A DNA stretch of 60,408 nucleotides from Pseudomonadota bacterium (lineage in GTDB: Bacteria > Desulfobacterota > Desulfovibrionia > Desulfovibrionales > Desulfovibrionaceae). The notes beneath the pieces were generated by a model. The model was given only the letters and a program-made list of their open reading frames with translations. It made no database searches and had not been told where the DNA came from. Shown here piece by piece: positions 33,296 through 41,533 of the stretch. Within the stretch, counting starts at the first letter, position 1. Each line of letters starts with the position of its first letter. The DNA lies in NCBI GenBank assembly GCA_023433925.1, contig JAEYTO010000032.1:1-60408 (forward strand). The letters run 5' to 3'. A program made the position numbers and the translations under genes.

Positions 33296-33703
33296 ATGGC
33301 CAGTCAGTATCATGAGCCGGTAGGCGAACTATCCCAGCAGGACCGGAACTATGTGCGGGCGCTCATGAGCCTCAAGGAGGAGATCGAGGCGGTGGATTGG
33401 TACCATCAGCGGGTGGCCGCCTGTCCCGACCCGCAGTTGAAGAGCATCCTGGCCCACAACCGCGACGAGGAGATCGAGCACGCGGTCATGGCCCTGGAGT
33501 GGCTGCGGCGCAACATGCCCGGATGGGATGAGCAGATGCGCACGTACCTCTTCACGGAGGGCGACGTGACCGCCATCGAGGAGGCCGCGGAAGCCGGCGA
33601 GGCAAGCAAGGCCGGAGGCCGGGACGCGGACAAGCCGGTGAGGCAGGTTTCCGGCCCAGCCGAGGCCGGGCTCGGCATCGGCAGCTTGAAGAGGAACACC
33701 TGA
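33296..33703 (+). CDS. Encapsulated ferritin-like protein (EncFtn) with cargo-loading peptide
   Basis: A 135-residue ferritin-like protein. The two-helix core has E28, E29, E31, W35 and Y36 in KEEIEAVDWYHQ, then E58, E59 and H62 in DEEIEHAVMAL. These match the ferroxidase residues of encapsulated ferritins that form annular decamers and oxidise Fe(II). After a linker of about 35 residues the C-terminus ends with GLGIGSLKRNT, the short peptide type that docks cargo inside the encapsulin shell. The shell gene follows 33 bases downstream. Together they form an iron-storing nanocompartment. Confidence 0.93.
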   Translation: MASQYHEPVGELSQQDRNYVRALMSLKEEIEAVDWYHQRVAACPDPQLKSILAHNRDEEIEHAVMALEWLRRNMPGWDEQMRTYLFTEGDVTAIEEAAEAGEASKAGGRDADKPVRQVSGPAEAGLGIGSLKRNT

Positions 33704-33736
33704 ACACGTGCACGGCAAGCGCACACGGAGGAAGCC

Positions 33737-34546
33737 ATGGATATTCTCAAGCGGGAACTGGCGCCGATCACCGACGAGGCCTGGGCATACATCGACGACG
33801 AGGCCCGCGCCATCCTGGGCCAGGTCCTGTCCGCCCGCAAGGTGGTGGACGTGGACGGCCCCAGGGGCTGGGAGCACTCGGCCATGACCTTGGGCCGGTT
33901 GAGCATTCCCGAGCAGCAGCACTTCGATGGCGTGAACATGGGCCTGCGGCGGGTCCTGCCCCTGGTGGAGGCCCGCGTGCCCTTCGAGCTGGACATCTGG
34001 GAGCTGGACAACGTCGTGCGCGGGGCCAGGGACATCGATGTGAACAACCTGGAGAAGGCGGCCCACGACATCGCCCGCCTGGAGGAGCGCGCGGTCTATT
34101 ACGGCCTGAACCAGGCCCAGATCAAGGGCTTCCGGGACGCCAGCGAGCACGAGGTCCTGGGCATGGGCAACGCTCCCGAGGACATCGTGGAGAAGGTCAC
34201 CCTGGGCCTGACGCGCATGGTGGAGGCCGGCGTGCAAGGGCCATACGCCCTGGCCGTCTCCCCCAAGCTGTGGGTGGCCCTGTCGGGCATGATCCGCGGC
34301 TTTCCGCTCAACAGGTACGTGGAGAGCCTGCTCGGCGGCCCCATCGTGCTCAGCCCGTTCATCGACGACGCGTTTCTCGTGTCCACGCGCGGCGGCGACA
34401 CGCTCCTGACCATCGGCCAGGACATCGCCATCGGCTACGGCTCCAGCGACAAGGAGAAGGTCAAGCTCTTCTTCACCGAGACCTTCACCTTCCACATCCT
34501 GGAGCCCAGGGCCGTCCTGTGCTTCAGCTTCGCGCAGGGCTCCTAG
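33737..34546 (+). CDS. Encapsulin shell protein (family 1)
   Basis: A 269-residue HK97-fold shell protein. The N-terminus (MDILKRELAPITDEAWAYID) and the VDVDGPRGWEHSAMTLGR region, which starts about residue 36, are typical of family 1 encapsulins. So are VPFELDIWELDNVVRGA near residue 80 and the C-terminal GQDIAIGYGSSDKEKVKLFF. The shell self-assembles and encloses the ferritin-like cargo encoded just upstream through its targeting peptide. The stop codon lies at the edge of a palindromic repeat. Confidence 0.95.
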   Translation: MDILKRELAPITDEAWAYIDDEARAILGQVLSARKVVDVDGPRGWEHSAMTLGRLSIPEQQHFDGVNMGLRRVLPLVEARVPFELDIWELDNVVRGARDIDVNNLEKAAHDIARLEERAVYYGLNQAQIKGFRDASEHEVLGMGNAPEDIVEKVTLGLTRMVEAGVQGPYALAVSPKLWVALSGMIRGFPLNRYVESLLGGPIVLSPFIDDAFLVSTRGGDTLLTIGQDIAIGYGSSDKEKVKLFFTETFTFHILEPRAVLCFSFAQGS

Positions 34547-34555
34547 GGCACTTTG

Positions 34556-34612
34556 CGAATGACCTGAGAGAGGGCGTTGCCCTCTCTCAGACTCTCTCGC
34601 GCCAGGGGAATG
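34556..34612. repeat. Composite palindromic repeat 3' of the encapsulin gene
   Basis: CTGAGAGAGGGC pairs with GCCCTCTCTCAG at 34564-34590 across a short loop, 18 bases after the encapsulin stop. The flanking CACTTTGCGAATGAC and CTCTCGCGCCAGGGGAATGATT are also seen, diverged, near 20.63-20.70 kb. This is one unit of the dispersed 3'-end repeat family and is a probable terminator. Confidence 0.55.
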
Positions 34613-34613
34613 A

Positions 34614-34756
34614 TTGACTCGGGCCGTCCTGGCCCTCGCCCTGCGGGCGTCGCCCAAGGCGGCGACGTCCAATCGTGCGGTCCTGCACGATTGTGACTCG
34701 GGCCGTCCTGGCCCTCGCCCTTCGGGCGTCGCCCAATCGTGCAGGATGGCAAGATT
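34614..34756 (-). repeat. Two head-to-tail units of the hairpin-plus-module dispersed repeat
   Basis: Read on the minus strand, each unit is an 8-bp hairpin followed by a GC-rich module ending in GCCAGGACGGCCCGAGTCA. Unit one has stem AATCTTGC/GCACGATT (34756-34735, one mismatch) and a shortened module (34734-34694). Unit two has stem AATCGTGC/GCACGATT (34692-34671) and a full module of about 57 nt (34670-34614) that begins GGACGTCGCCGCCTTGGGCG. The same units recur on the plus strand at 53.9 kb and 55.5-55.7 kb. The bases between this and ilvD (34757-34849) hold a further GAGAGAGCGC/GCGCCCTCTC palindrome. Confidence 0.75.
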
Positions 34757-34849
34757 GTCCTCTGGCCCCCCAATTTCATCTGCAAAATGACTTAGGGCAG
34801 CGCGCCTGTCGGCCGGGAGAGAGCGCGCCCTCTCCCGGCATTTCTTCCC

Positions 34850-36520
34850 CTACTCCGCCGACAGCACCGCGCCCTGGGCCGCGGAGCTGACCAGGCGGGC
34901 GTAGCGGCGCAGCAGCGGCGAGGCGATGTCCTTCTTCAGGAGCCGCGTCGTCGCGCGGCGCTCCTCCAGCTCGGCCTCGTCCACCACGAGCTGGAGCCTG
35001 CGCGCCGGGATGTCGATCTCGATCCTGTCGCCGTCGCGCACGTAGGCGATGGTTCCGCCCGCGGCCGCCTCGGGCGAGACGTGGCCGATGGCCGCGCCGC
35101 GCGTGCCGCCGGAGAAGCGGCCGTCGGTGATGAGGGCCACGTCGCTGCCCAGGCCCATGCCGGAGATGACCGAAGTGGGCGTGAGCATCTCGCGCATGCC
35201 GGGTCCGCCGCGCGGGCCTTCGTAGCGGACGACCACGGCGTCGCCGGCCTTGATCCGGCCGCCCAGGATGGCCTGGGAGGCGGCGTCCTCGGAGTCGAAC
35301 ACGCGGGCCGTGACCGTGCGGCGCATCATCTCCGGGGCCACGGCCGACTGCTTGACCACGCAGCCGTCGGGCGCGAGGTTGCCGCGCAGCACGGCGATGC
35401 CGCCTTCGCTGGAATACGGCTTGTCGATGGGCCGGATGACCTCGTGGTCGCTGACGGCGGCCTTGAGCTCGGCCAGGTTCTCGCCGAGGGTTTTGCCGGT
35501 GACGGTCAGCACGTCCAGGGCCAGCATGTCCTTCTTGACCAGCTCGCTCATGACCGCCGGGATGCCGCCCGCCGCGTGCAGGTCCTCCAGGTGGTGCTCG
35601 CCGGCGGGCGAGAGCTTGCACAGGTTGGGCGTGGCCTTGCTGACCTGGTTGAAGATGTCCAGGGTCAGGTCCAGACCGGCCTCGCGGAAGATGGCCGGCA
35701 GGTGCAGGACCGTGTTGGTCGAGCAGCCCAGGGCCATGTCCAGGGTCACGGCGTTGCGCACGCTCTTCTCGGTCACGATGTCGCGCGGCCGGACGCCCTT
35801 TTCGAGCAGGTCCATGACCCGCATGCCGGCGTGCTTGGCCAGACGCACGCGCTCGGCCGTGGGCGCGGGGATGGTCCCGTTGCCGGGCAGGGCCAGGCCG
35901 ATGGTCTCGGACAGGCAGTTCATGGAGTTGGCCGTGAACATGCCGGCGCACGAGCCGCAGCCGGGGCAGGCCTTGCACTCCAGCTCGTCCAGCTCCTCCT
36001 GGCCCATCTGGCCGCGCTTGGCCTTGCCCACGGCCTCGAAGACCGTGATGAGGTCCGCGCTCTTGCCGCGCGCGCTGCCGGCGTACATGGGCCCGCCGCT
36101 CACGAGCACGGCCGGGATGTTCAGGCGCAGCATGGCCATGAGCATGCCGGGCACGGACTTGTCGCAGTTGGGGATGAGCACCAGTCCGTCGAAGGGATGG
36201 GCCGTGGCCATGACCTCGATGGAGTCGGCGATGACCTCGCGGCTGACCAGGGAGAAGTGCATGCCCTCGTGGTTCATGGCCAGGCCGTCGCACACGCCGA
36301 TGACCGGGAACTCCATGGGCGTGCCGCCGGCCATGCGGATGCCGGCCTTGACGGCCTCGGCGATGGTGTTCAGGTGCACGTGGCCGGGCACGACCTCGTT
36401 GTGGGCGTTGACCACGCCGATGAGCGGCCGGTCCATCTCCTCGCGGGTCAGGCCCAGGGCCTGGAGCAGCGAGCGGTGCGGGGCCCGCTCCAGCCCGCCG
36501 GTCATCTTCCTGCTGCGCAT
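34850..36520 (-). CDS. ilvD: Dihydroxy-acid dehydratase
   Basis: A 556-residue iron-sulfur dehydratase of branched-chain amino acid synthesis, acting on 2,3-dihydroxy-isovalerate and -methylvalerate. Cluster ligands are in LIPNCDKSVPGM, ACPGCGSCAGMFTANSMN and LGCSTNTVLHLPA. Also conserved is ISGMGLGSDVALITDGRFSG. The start MRSRKMTGGLERAPHRSLLQ at 36520 has GGAGGCGATC in front; the longer frame to 36697 is not homologous. It is transcribed alone. Confidence 0.96.
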   Translation of the reverse strand: MRSRKMTGGLERAPHRSLLQALGLTREEMDRPLIGVVNAHNEVVPGHVHLNTIAEAVKAGIRMAGGTPMEFPVIGVCDGLAMNHEGMHFSLVSREVIADSIEVMATAHPFDGLVLIPNCDKSVPGMLMAMLRLNIPAVLVSGGPMYAGSARGKSADLITVFEAVGKAKRGQMGQEELDELECKACPGCGSCAGMFTANSMNCLSETIGLALPGNGTIPAPTAERVRLAKHAGMRVMDLLEKGVRPRDIVTEKSVRNAVTLDMALGCSTNTVLHLPAIFREAGLDLTLDIFNQVSKATPNLCKLSPAGEHHLEDLHAAGGIPAVMSELVKKDMLALDVLTVTGKTLGENLAELKAAVSDHEVIRPIDKPYSSEGGIAVLRGNLAPDGCVVKQSAVAPEMMRRTVTARVFDSEDAASQAILGGRIKAGDAVVVRYEGPRGGPGMREMLTPTSVISGMGLGSDVALITDGRFSGGTRGAAIGHVSPEAAAGGTIAYVRDGDRIEIDIPARRLQLVVDEAELEERRATTRLLKKDIASPLLRRYARLVSSAAQGAVLSAE

Positions 36521-36851
36521 GATCGCCTCCGGGGTGGCGCCTGTTGCTCGGCGCCGTGAAAAACGTTGTGGGATCGCACAACTTAAAAGGTCGGCCCGCC
36601 AAGGGCAAGGGGCAATCGCGGACGTGGCGCGCAAGAGAATGTCCTGAGCACGAGCGCAGCTGAAAAGCGAAAAGGCGGCAAAAAAGGGGCTTGTCACGGC
36701 TCGCGCAGCGTGATGCCTGCTTGCGCGTGCCGCTCACGCGATCCGCGTCAACTCCAGGAAGATTGGCTCTTGACGGGAAGCCACGTAAGAAAAGCCGCCC
36801 CTTGCGGGGCGGCTTTCATATTCCATGGATGCGGGCGTGCCGGAGGGCCGC
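36521..36851. other. Gap between ilvD and the cytochrome gene
   Basis: This 331-base region holds the ilvD promoter side and, at 36791-36816, the terminator of the cytochrome gene listed separately. At 36747-36757 there is GTCAACTCCAG, identical to the outer 11 bases of the IS inverted repeat at 1079, but with no IS sequence beside it. I see nothing else. Confidence 0.35.
36791..36816 (-). terminator. Rho-independent terminator of the cytochrome gene
   Basis: AAAGCCGCCCC and GGGGCGGCTTT form an 11-bp stem with a TTGC loop. On the minus strand the hairpin is followed by TTCTT. It lies about 36 bases after the cytochrome stop codon and may work in both directions because both flanks contain A/T runs. 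Confidence 0.8.
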
Positions 36852-37343
36852 CTACTGGACCCTGCGGTCCCTGGGGTGGCAGATATTGTTGCCGCACGGG
36901 GAGGTCGGCAGGTTGGACTCGCCCGCGAGGGTGCGCTTCATGTGGCAGCCGCGGCAGCTCGTCTCGCTCTCCCTGGTGTGGAAGGCGTGGAAATAGGAGG
37001 TGACTTCGCCGCGGTTGACCATGTCGCCATGGCAGCCATCGGTGGAGCAGCTCTCGACCTCGCTCGATCCGTCCCAGGTGTGGTGGCAGGTGGTGCAGGA
37101 CACGGTCTGGTGGTCGAAGTGGTTGAACTTGACCGGAGCGAACAGCGCCGTGGGCTTGCCCTCGGGACGCTTGAAGGTGAACGAGATGGGGAACTGCATG
37201 ACGCTGTCGACCTCGATGCTCGCGGCCGGGGTCTCGGGCGTGGCGGCGATCGCCAGGTTCGGCTTGTTGGTCTGAGTCACGAACAAGGCCACCAGCAGGA
37301 CGAACGCGACGCCTGCGCCGACGAAATAAGCCACTGATTTCAT
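36852..37343 (-). CDS. Small tetrahaem cytochrome c3-family protein
   Basis: A 163-residue exported multihaem cytochrome. The N-terminus (MKSVAYFVGAGVAFVLLVAL) is a signal peptide or membrane anchor. Four haem sites follow: CTTCH, CSTDGCH (a C-x4-C-H site), CRGCH and CGNNICH (C-x4-C-H). Additional histidines, for example in FNHFDHQ and YFHAFHT, can be distal ligands. The alternating CxxCH and Cx4CH pattern is that of tetrahaem cytochrome c3, the periplasmic electron carrier of sulfate reducers. The uncleaved-looking anchor could tether it to the membrane. Confidence 0.92.
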   Translation of the reverse strand: MKSVAYFVGAGVAFVLLVALFVTQTNKPNLAIAATPETPAASIEVDSVMQFPISFTFKRPEGKPTALFAPVKFNHFDHQTVSCTTCHHTWDGSSEVESCSTDGCHGDMVNRGEVTSYFHAFHTRESETSCRGCHMKRTLAGESNLPTSPCGNNICHPRDRRVQ

Positions 37344-37867
37344 TTCGTTCCCCTCTTTATGCGTGCGGCGTGATGATTTTCACAAAGGCAGTTTCTACCA
37401 AGGAGCCTTGGGCGTGTCAATCGTCGAAGGCCGCCAAGGCACGGCTCTGGACGCGGCCGCCCTGTCGTGCGCTCGCGGAGCGCATTGTACGGAGCCCGGC
37501 GGATTGCGTTCAAGGTCGCGGACGGCATCCATGAAATTTCTTGCTCATGACTGCAACGCTCATGTCAGACCATATGACATGCTGTTGCGCATGCGCGGCG
37601 TCCCGCCATGCGTATCGCATCAGGCCAGGTCTCGTGGTGCAAGACTCGCGCACAACTTGGGCAGAAGCCCGGCGCTGGAGTACGACATTTGCTCTCCAGG
37701 TCCTGAAAATTGCCTCCAGCGTGTCTCGTCAGGCATTTTTACCCCGGAATTACAGGGATAATGCGCGCGGCACGATGCTTGCTGCCCGGAGGCGCGTCGG
37801 ATCGACGGAGCCGGCGCCGGCCTGCCTGGGGGCGGCCGAGACCAGTCACGAGACACACGGGAGAATC
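37344..37867. other. Divergent intergenic region without a supported gene
   Basis: A 524-base region between the cytochrome (minus) and the protease-like lipoprotein (plus). The first part should contain the cytochrome promoter. There are several imperfect palindromes such as TGTCAGACCATATGACATG near 37561-37580 (CATGTC-type arms around CATATG) but no strong terminator or known riboswitch pattern. Longer frames through it are not protein-like. AATTACAGGGATAATGCG near 37750 could hold a -10 element for the downstream gene. Confidence 0.35.
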
Positions 37868-39472
37868 ATGCGTAAAGTCATCCTTACCACCACCATCCTG
37901 CTGGCGAGCCTGGCGGTTCTGGCCGCCTGCGCGGCCGGCCTGCGCTCGCCCGCGCCGAGCGTCGATCTGGGCGGGTACCGGTGCGTGCTCATGCACGAGG
38001 CGGGCGACCTCGGCAACGAGCTTGCCGCCGCCTTTCGCGGCATGGGCTTCGATGTGCGCGAGGCCGGAACGGACGAAGACAAGGCCCAGACCCTGGTGCT
38101 CCGCGTGCAGCACCTGACCGCCTCCGGCAAGACCAGGGCCAAGGTGCGCCTGTACGAGCTGGCGTCCGGCCGCGAGATATATTCGGCCCAGGCCTCGGCC
38201 GACGGCGAGGCCTATCCCGAGAGCGTGCTCAAGGCCGCGCGGGCCGCCCTGGTGGGCTTCTACGAACGCTACGACGCGCCTGCCCCGAACCTGGACGCGC
38301 TCATGGCCGAGTCCGGGGACGACAAGGCCAAGACCGAGGAAGTCAGCCCCGAGAAGGTCGCCTCCACCGAGTCCAAGGAGCCCCAGGGCCCCGAGCGCAT
38401 GCAGCGCACCGAGGACGAACTCAAGAAGTACTTCGACGGCCGCGGCAAGGATCTGGTCGAGATCGAGGGCATCTGGACCAACAAGAAGCTCGGCTACAGC
38501 CTGGCCATCTTCCAGGACAAGCGGGACGGCAGGCGCGAGTTCGCCGGCATGTATCTCAAGGGCAAGGACAAGGACCTCACGCCCGGCGACGTGGTCCTGG
38601 ACATCGCGGGCAAGAACGGCCAGGCCTACCCGGCCACGTATCGCGGACCCGGAGGCAGCACCTCCAAGGGCTCGTTCAGCCTGAAGCCGGGCGAGCTCGT
38701 GGGCCTGTTCAAGGACGCCTCGGGCCACGAGATGCGCATGGCGCTCACGCGCGAGCACCCCGCCGCGAGCAAGCCGCCCGCCAAGGCTCCCGCCGGCGCC
38801 ACCGTGGGCAGCGGCTTCCTCCTGAGCACCGCCGGCCTCATCGCCACCAACCATCACGTCATCCGCGACGCCATGGAGGTCAGCGTGACCTTCCCGACCT
38901 TGGGCAAGCGCTTCGCGGCCGACATCGTCATGAAGGACGAGCGCAACGACCTGGCCATCCTCCGGCTGCGCGAGGCCGGGAACACCCTGTCCAAGCTGGG
39001 GCCGCTGCCCTACCACTTGGCGCGGCCCCAGGAGGTCGCCTTGGGCCAGGACATCGTGACCATGGGCTTCCCGCTGGGCTCCGAGCTTGGCGAGAGCCAC
39101 AAGATCACCACGGGCGTGATCAGCGCGCTCAACGGCGTGCGCGGCGAGCCCGGACGGTTGCAGATCTCCAATTCCATCCAGCCCGGCAACAGCGGCGGGC
39201 CGGTCTTCAACCGCAAGGGCCAGGTGGTCGGCGTGGTCGTGGGCGCCCTGGACGACGAGTACTACCTGCAAAAGAAGGGCTTCGTGCCCCAGAACGTGAA
39301 CTTCGCGGTGAAGATCAACTACCTGCACAGCATGATCGACCTCATCCCCGAGGCCAAGCAGTGCCAGATCCGGCCGGCCAAGGCCCGGAACCCGGCGGAC
39401 CTGGAGCATCTGGTCCAGGACTACTCGCCCTTCGTGGTCATGATCCGCAGCAAGACGGCGCCCAAGGGCTAG
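37868..39472 (+). CDS. Trypsin-like serine protease lipoprotein (DegP-like catalytic domain)
   Basis: A 534-residue protein. The lipobox LAAC places the lipidated cysteine at residue 21, so it should be membrane-anchored in the periplasm. Residues 22 to about 300 are of uncertain fold. The C-terminal part is a chymotrypsin-fold protease with the triad visible: His in ATNHHVI, Asp in RNDLAILRL and Ser in IQPGNSGGPVF. No PDZ domain follows, unlike DegP/DegS. The start at 37868 is chosen because the signal peptide begins there. It ends with a strong terminator and is not in an operon. Confidence 0.88.
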   Translation: MRKVILTTTILLASLAVLAACAAGLRSPAPSVDLGGYRCVLMHEAGDLGNELAAAFRGMGFDVREAGTDEDKAQTLVLRVQHLTASGKTRAKVRLYELASGREIYSAQASADGEAYPESVLKAARAALVGFYERYDAPAPNLDALMAESGDDKAKTEEVSPEKVASTESKEPQGPERMQRTEDELKKYFDGRGKDLVEIEGIWTNKKLGYSLAIFQDKRDGRREFAGMYLKGKDKDLTPGDVVLDIAGKNGQAYPATYRGPGGSTSKGSFSLKPGELVGLFKDASGHEMRMALTREHPAASKPPAKAPAGATVGSGFLLSTAGLIATNHHVIRDAMEVSVTFPTLGKRFAADIVMKDERNDLAILRLREAGNTLSKLGPLPYHLARPQEVALGQDIVTMGFPLGSELGESHKITTGVISALNGVRGEPGRLQISNSIQPGNSGGPVFNRKGQVVGVVVGALDDEYYLQKKGFVPQNVNFAVKINYLHSMIDLIPEAKQCQIRPAKARNPADLEHLVQDYSPFVVMIRSKTAPKG

Positions 39473-39509
39473 TCAACAGCACATTCCCGCCTCCCGCCCA
39501 GCGCGGAAG

Positions 39510-39548
39510 AAGCAGGCCTCTTGCCACGGCAGGAGGCCTGCTTTTTTT
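39510..39548 (+). terminator. Rho-independent terminator of the protease gene
   Basis: AAGCAGGCCTC and GAGGCCTGCTT form a perfect 11-bp stem, followed by a run of seven T. It lies 38 bases after the stop codon. Confidence 0.9.
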
Positions 39549-39600
39549 GCGCCAGCCGGCGCGGGACTACGGACTGTCGGACAGACGGCTACGCCAAAGG

Positions 39601-39656
39601 GATTAGAGGTCCCACGGACAAAAAACAAGTGGCAACCGGCCGGGAATGGCTAAAGT
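39601..39656 (+). promoter_or_regulatory. Conserved upstream element of the EF-hand genes, copy 1
   Basis: TAGAGGTCCC (39604-39613), then AGTGGCA, then 16 bases and TAAAGT (39651-39656), about 100 bases before the first EF-hand gene. The same ordered blocks recur upstream of the second and third EF-hand genes (40579-40632, 41415-41464). The fixed spacing suggests a shared promoter and activator site; the sigma factor type is not clear. Confidence 0.5.
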
Positions 39657-39753
39657 TGGTGACCATCGGATGGGATTGGCCCGAATGAGGCCGCATGGCG
39701 CATGCGCGACGTGCGCGGCCCATGGATAGGAACTCCAAAAAAGGATCGACGCC

Positions 39754-40419
39754 ATGAAGAAACTTCTCATTGCCATTACGTGCACGGCGGGTCTTCTTGT
39801 GGGCGGCGCCGCCCAGGCTAGCCTCTTCGGCGGCAGCGGGGGCGAGCAATCGAGCAGCGGAAGCAGCACCCAGCAGACAGAGTCGAGCGTCCAGGCCGAC
39901 TACTCCATGATCGACAAGGACGCCGACGGCAAGGTCACCCAGAGCGAGTTCGACGAGTACAAGGCCCAGAATCCGTCCATGACCCAGGACTTCTCCACCC
40001 TGGACGCCGACCAGGACGGCAGCGTGACCCAGCAGGAGTGGCAGGAGAAGACGCAGGGTCAGCAGGAGATGGGCGCGACCTCCGGCGGCGCCAGCAGCCA
40101 GGCCGACTTCGCGCAGATCGACAAGGACGCCGACGGCAAGGTCACCCAGAGCGAGTTCGACGAGTACAAGACCCAGGATCCGTCCATGACCCAGGACTTC
40201 TCCACCCTGGACGCCGACCAGGACGGCAGCGTGACCGAGCAGGAATGGCAGGAGAAGATGAAGGGCCAGCATGAGATGGGCGCGACCGAGTCGCCGTCCA
40301 TGACCGGCGAGACGCCCGGCGCCCCGCAGGGCGGCACCACTGAGTACGGCACCTCCGGCGGCACGACCGGCGGCACGACCGGCGGCACGACCACGGGCGA
40401 GAGCGGAGCCAGCAAGTAA
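39754..40419 (+). CDS. Exported EF-hand protein 1 with internal repeat
   Basis: A 221-residue protein with a Sec signal (MKKLLIAITCTAGLLVGGAA) and mature start near ASLFGGSGGEQ. It has four EF-hand loops arranged as two near-identical repeats of about 70 residues. Each contains DKDADGKVTQSEF and DADQDGSV with the following acidic residue, so four calcium sites are likely. The C-terminus is a low-complexity tail of GGTT repeats. It is the first of four EF-hand genes in a row. The role may be periplasmic or surface calcium binding; no enzyme domain is visible. Confidence 0.88.
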   Translation: MKKLLIAITCTAGLLVGGAAQASLFGGSGGEQSSSGSSTQQTESSVQADYSMIDKDADGKVTQSEFDEYKAQNPSMTQDFSTLDADQDGSVTQQEWQEKTQGQQEMGATSGGASSQADFAQIDKDADGKVTQSEFDEYKTQDPSMTQDFSTLDADQDGSVTEQEWQEKMKGQHEMGATESPSMTGETPGAPQGGTTEYGTSGGTTGGTTGGTTTGESGASK

Positions 40420-40466
40420 CGCATTGGCCCGCGAGCCCGGACAGGGCTGCGGGACGGATGTTTTCA

Positions 40467-40500
40467 GGCAAGCCCCTGGCCGCGAAGCCGGGGGCTTGCC
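40467..40500 (+). terminator. Hairpin 3' of EF-hand gene 1
   Basis: GGCAAGCCCC and GGGGCTTGCC pair across a GC-rich centre, with the stem extended by GG/CC. There is no T run, so it may stabilise the transcript end rather than terminate. The rest of the 40420-40728 gap holds the second copy of the conserved EF-hand upstream element. Confidence 0.5.
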
Positions 40501-40578
40501 GCGTTCTTGGGCCTGGATGCTGGAAGGCGTCCGCCATTTGCCTACGGTGACTGGGATGAAGGACTACGGGGGAGTTGT

Positions 40579-40632
40579 TAGAGGTCCCAAGGCCAGAAAA
40601 CAACGGGAGGCGGGAAAGGGAGTTGCTAGATT
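40579..40632 (+). promoter_or_regulatory. Conserved upstream element of the EF-hand genes, copy 2
   Basis: TAGAGGTCCC at 40579-40588, then ACGGGAG and, after 17 bases, TAGATT (40627-40632) preceded by TTGC. It lies 97 bases before the ATG of EF-hand gene 2. The blocks and order match copies 1 and 3. Confidence 0.5.
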
Positions 40633-40728
40633 CGGCTTGCCTTGGGCGGGTTCCAGCCCGTCCAGGGACTGTGCTGAAGGGGTGCGCGGTCGTCAGGACA
40701 GGAAACCTGAAACCAAAGGAATGGACCG

Positions 40729-41268
40729 ATGAAAAAATTGATTCTTGTTGTTTCGTGCATGGCAGGTCTCCTCTTCGCCGGCGTGGCTCAGGCGGGCATC
40801 TTCGGCGGCAGCGGCGGCGAGCAACAGACGAGCGGCCAGGAGAGCAGCCAGGACCAGGGCCTCTTCCAGAAGATCGACGAGAACCAGGACGGCCAGATCT
40901 CCCAGCAGGAGTTCGAGGCTTATGAGTTCAAGGATCAGGAGAAGTCCAAGCTGTTCTCGACCATTGACGAGAACCAGGACGGCCAGATCACTCAGGAGGA
41001 GCTGACGACCTACGAGTCCACCAGCGGCGGCCTGAGCGACGGCGCTTCCGGCTCGCAGCAGGAGATGGGCGCGGCCTCCGGCCAGGCCGATTTCTCCATG
41101 ATCGACAAGGACGCCGACGGCCAGGTCACCCAGAGCGAGTTCGACGAGTACAAGGCCCAGGATCCGTCCATGACCCAGGACTTCTCCACCCTGGACGCCG
41201 ACCAGGACGGCAGCGTGACCCAGCAGGAGTGGCAGGAGAAGATGCAGAGCGGGGGCGCTTCCCAATAG
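40729..41268 (+). CDS. Exported EF-hand protein 2
   Basis: A 179-residue protein with a signal peptide (MKKLILVVSCMAGLLFAGVA) and mature start near AGIFGGSGGEQ, the same as protein 1. It has two EF-hands of DENQDGQI type, then one DKDADGQVTQSEF and one DADQDGSV pair. The last pair and its flank are almost identical at DNA level to the repeats of protein 1. It probably binds four calcium ions outside the cytoplasm and arose by duplication with protein 1. Confidence 0.88.
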   Translation: MKKLILVVSCMAGLLFAGVAQAGIFGGSGGEQQTSGQESSQDQGLFQKIDENQDGQISQQEFEAYEFKDQEKSKLFSTIDENQDGQITQEELTTYESTSGGLSDGASGSQQEMGAASGQADFSMIDKDADGQVTQSEFDEYKAQDPSMTQDFSTLDADQDGSVTQQEWQEKMQSGGASQ

Positions 41269-41348
41269 CTTCCATGAAGCTCGGGCGGCCCGCCGTGGAC
41301 TACGGATCGGATTGACGGCGCCGCGCATTCTCCATGGACGCAGGCCAG

Positions 41349-41370
41349 GGCTCCGGGGAAACCCGGAGCC
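41349..41370 (+). terminator. Rho-independent terminator of EF-hand gene 2
   Basis: GGCTCCGGG and CCCGGAGCC pair around GAAA and are followed by TTTGGTTCT. It lies about 80 bases after the stop codon. Confidence 0.7.
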
Positions 41371-41414
41371 TTTGGTTCTCGCGCTCCTGGCCAGCGGCTG
41401 GGGACGCGGATTGA

Positions 41415-41464
41415 TAGAAGTCCCGGGGGAAAATCAGTGGCAGGGCCGTCGAAGCTGCTAGATT
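41415..41464 (+). promoter_or_regulatory. Conserved upstream element of the EF-hand genes, copy 3
   Basis: TAGAAGTCCC at 41415-41424, AGTGGCA at about 41436-41442, then 16 bases and TAGATT (41459-41464). It precedes the third EF-hand gene by about 70 bases. The spacing between the second and third blocks is the same as in copy 1. Confidence 0.5.
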
Positions 41465-41533
41465 CAGAGAGGATCGCAGGTCCGTGACAAGTGGGGGGAT
41501 GCATTCGCAAACCACTGTGAAACGGAGGAGATC

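Noticed and set aside
34614..34756. CRISPR-like appearance of repeated modules
   Set aside because: Units are adjacent hairpin-module pairs, not equal-length repeats with unique spacers, and there are no cas genes.
36747..36757. GTCAACTCCAG, identical to the end of the IS inverted repeat at 1079
   Set aside because: There is no transposase sequence or second end nearby. An 11-base match may be chance or a solo end, and it cannot be told apart without a genome-wide search.
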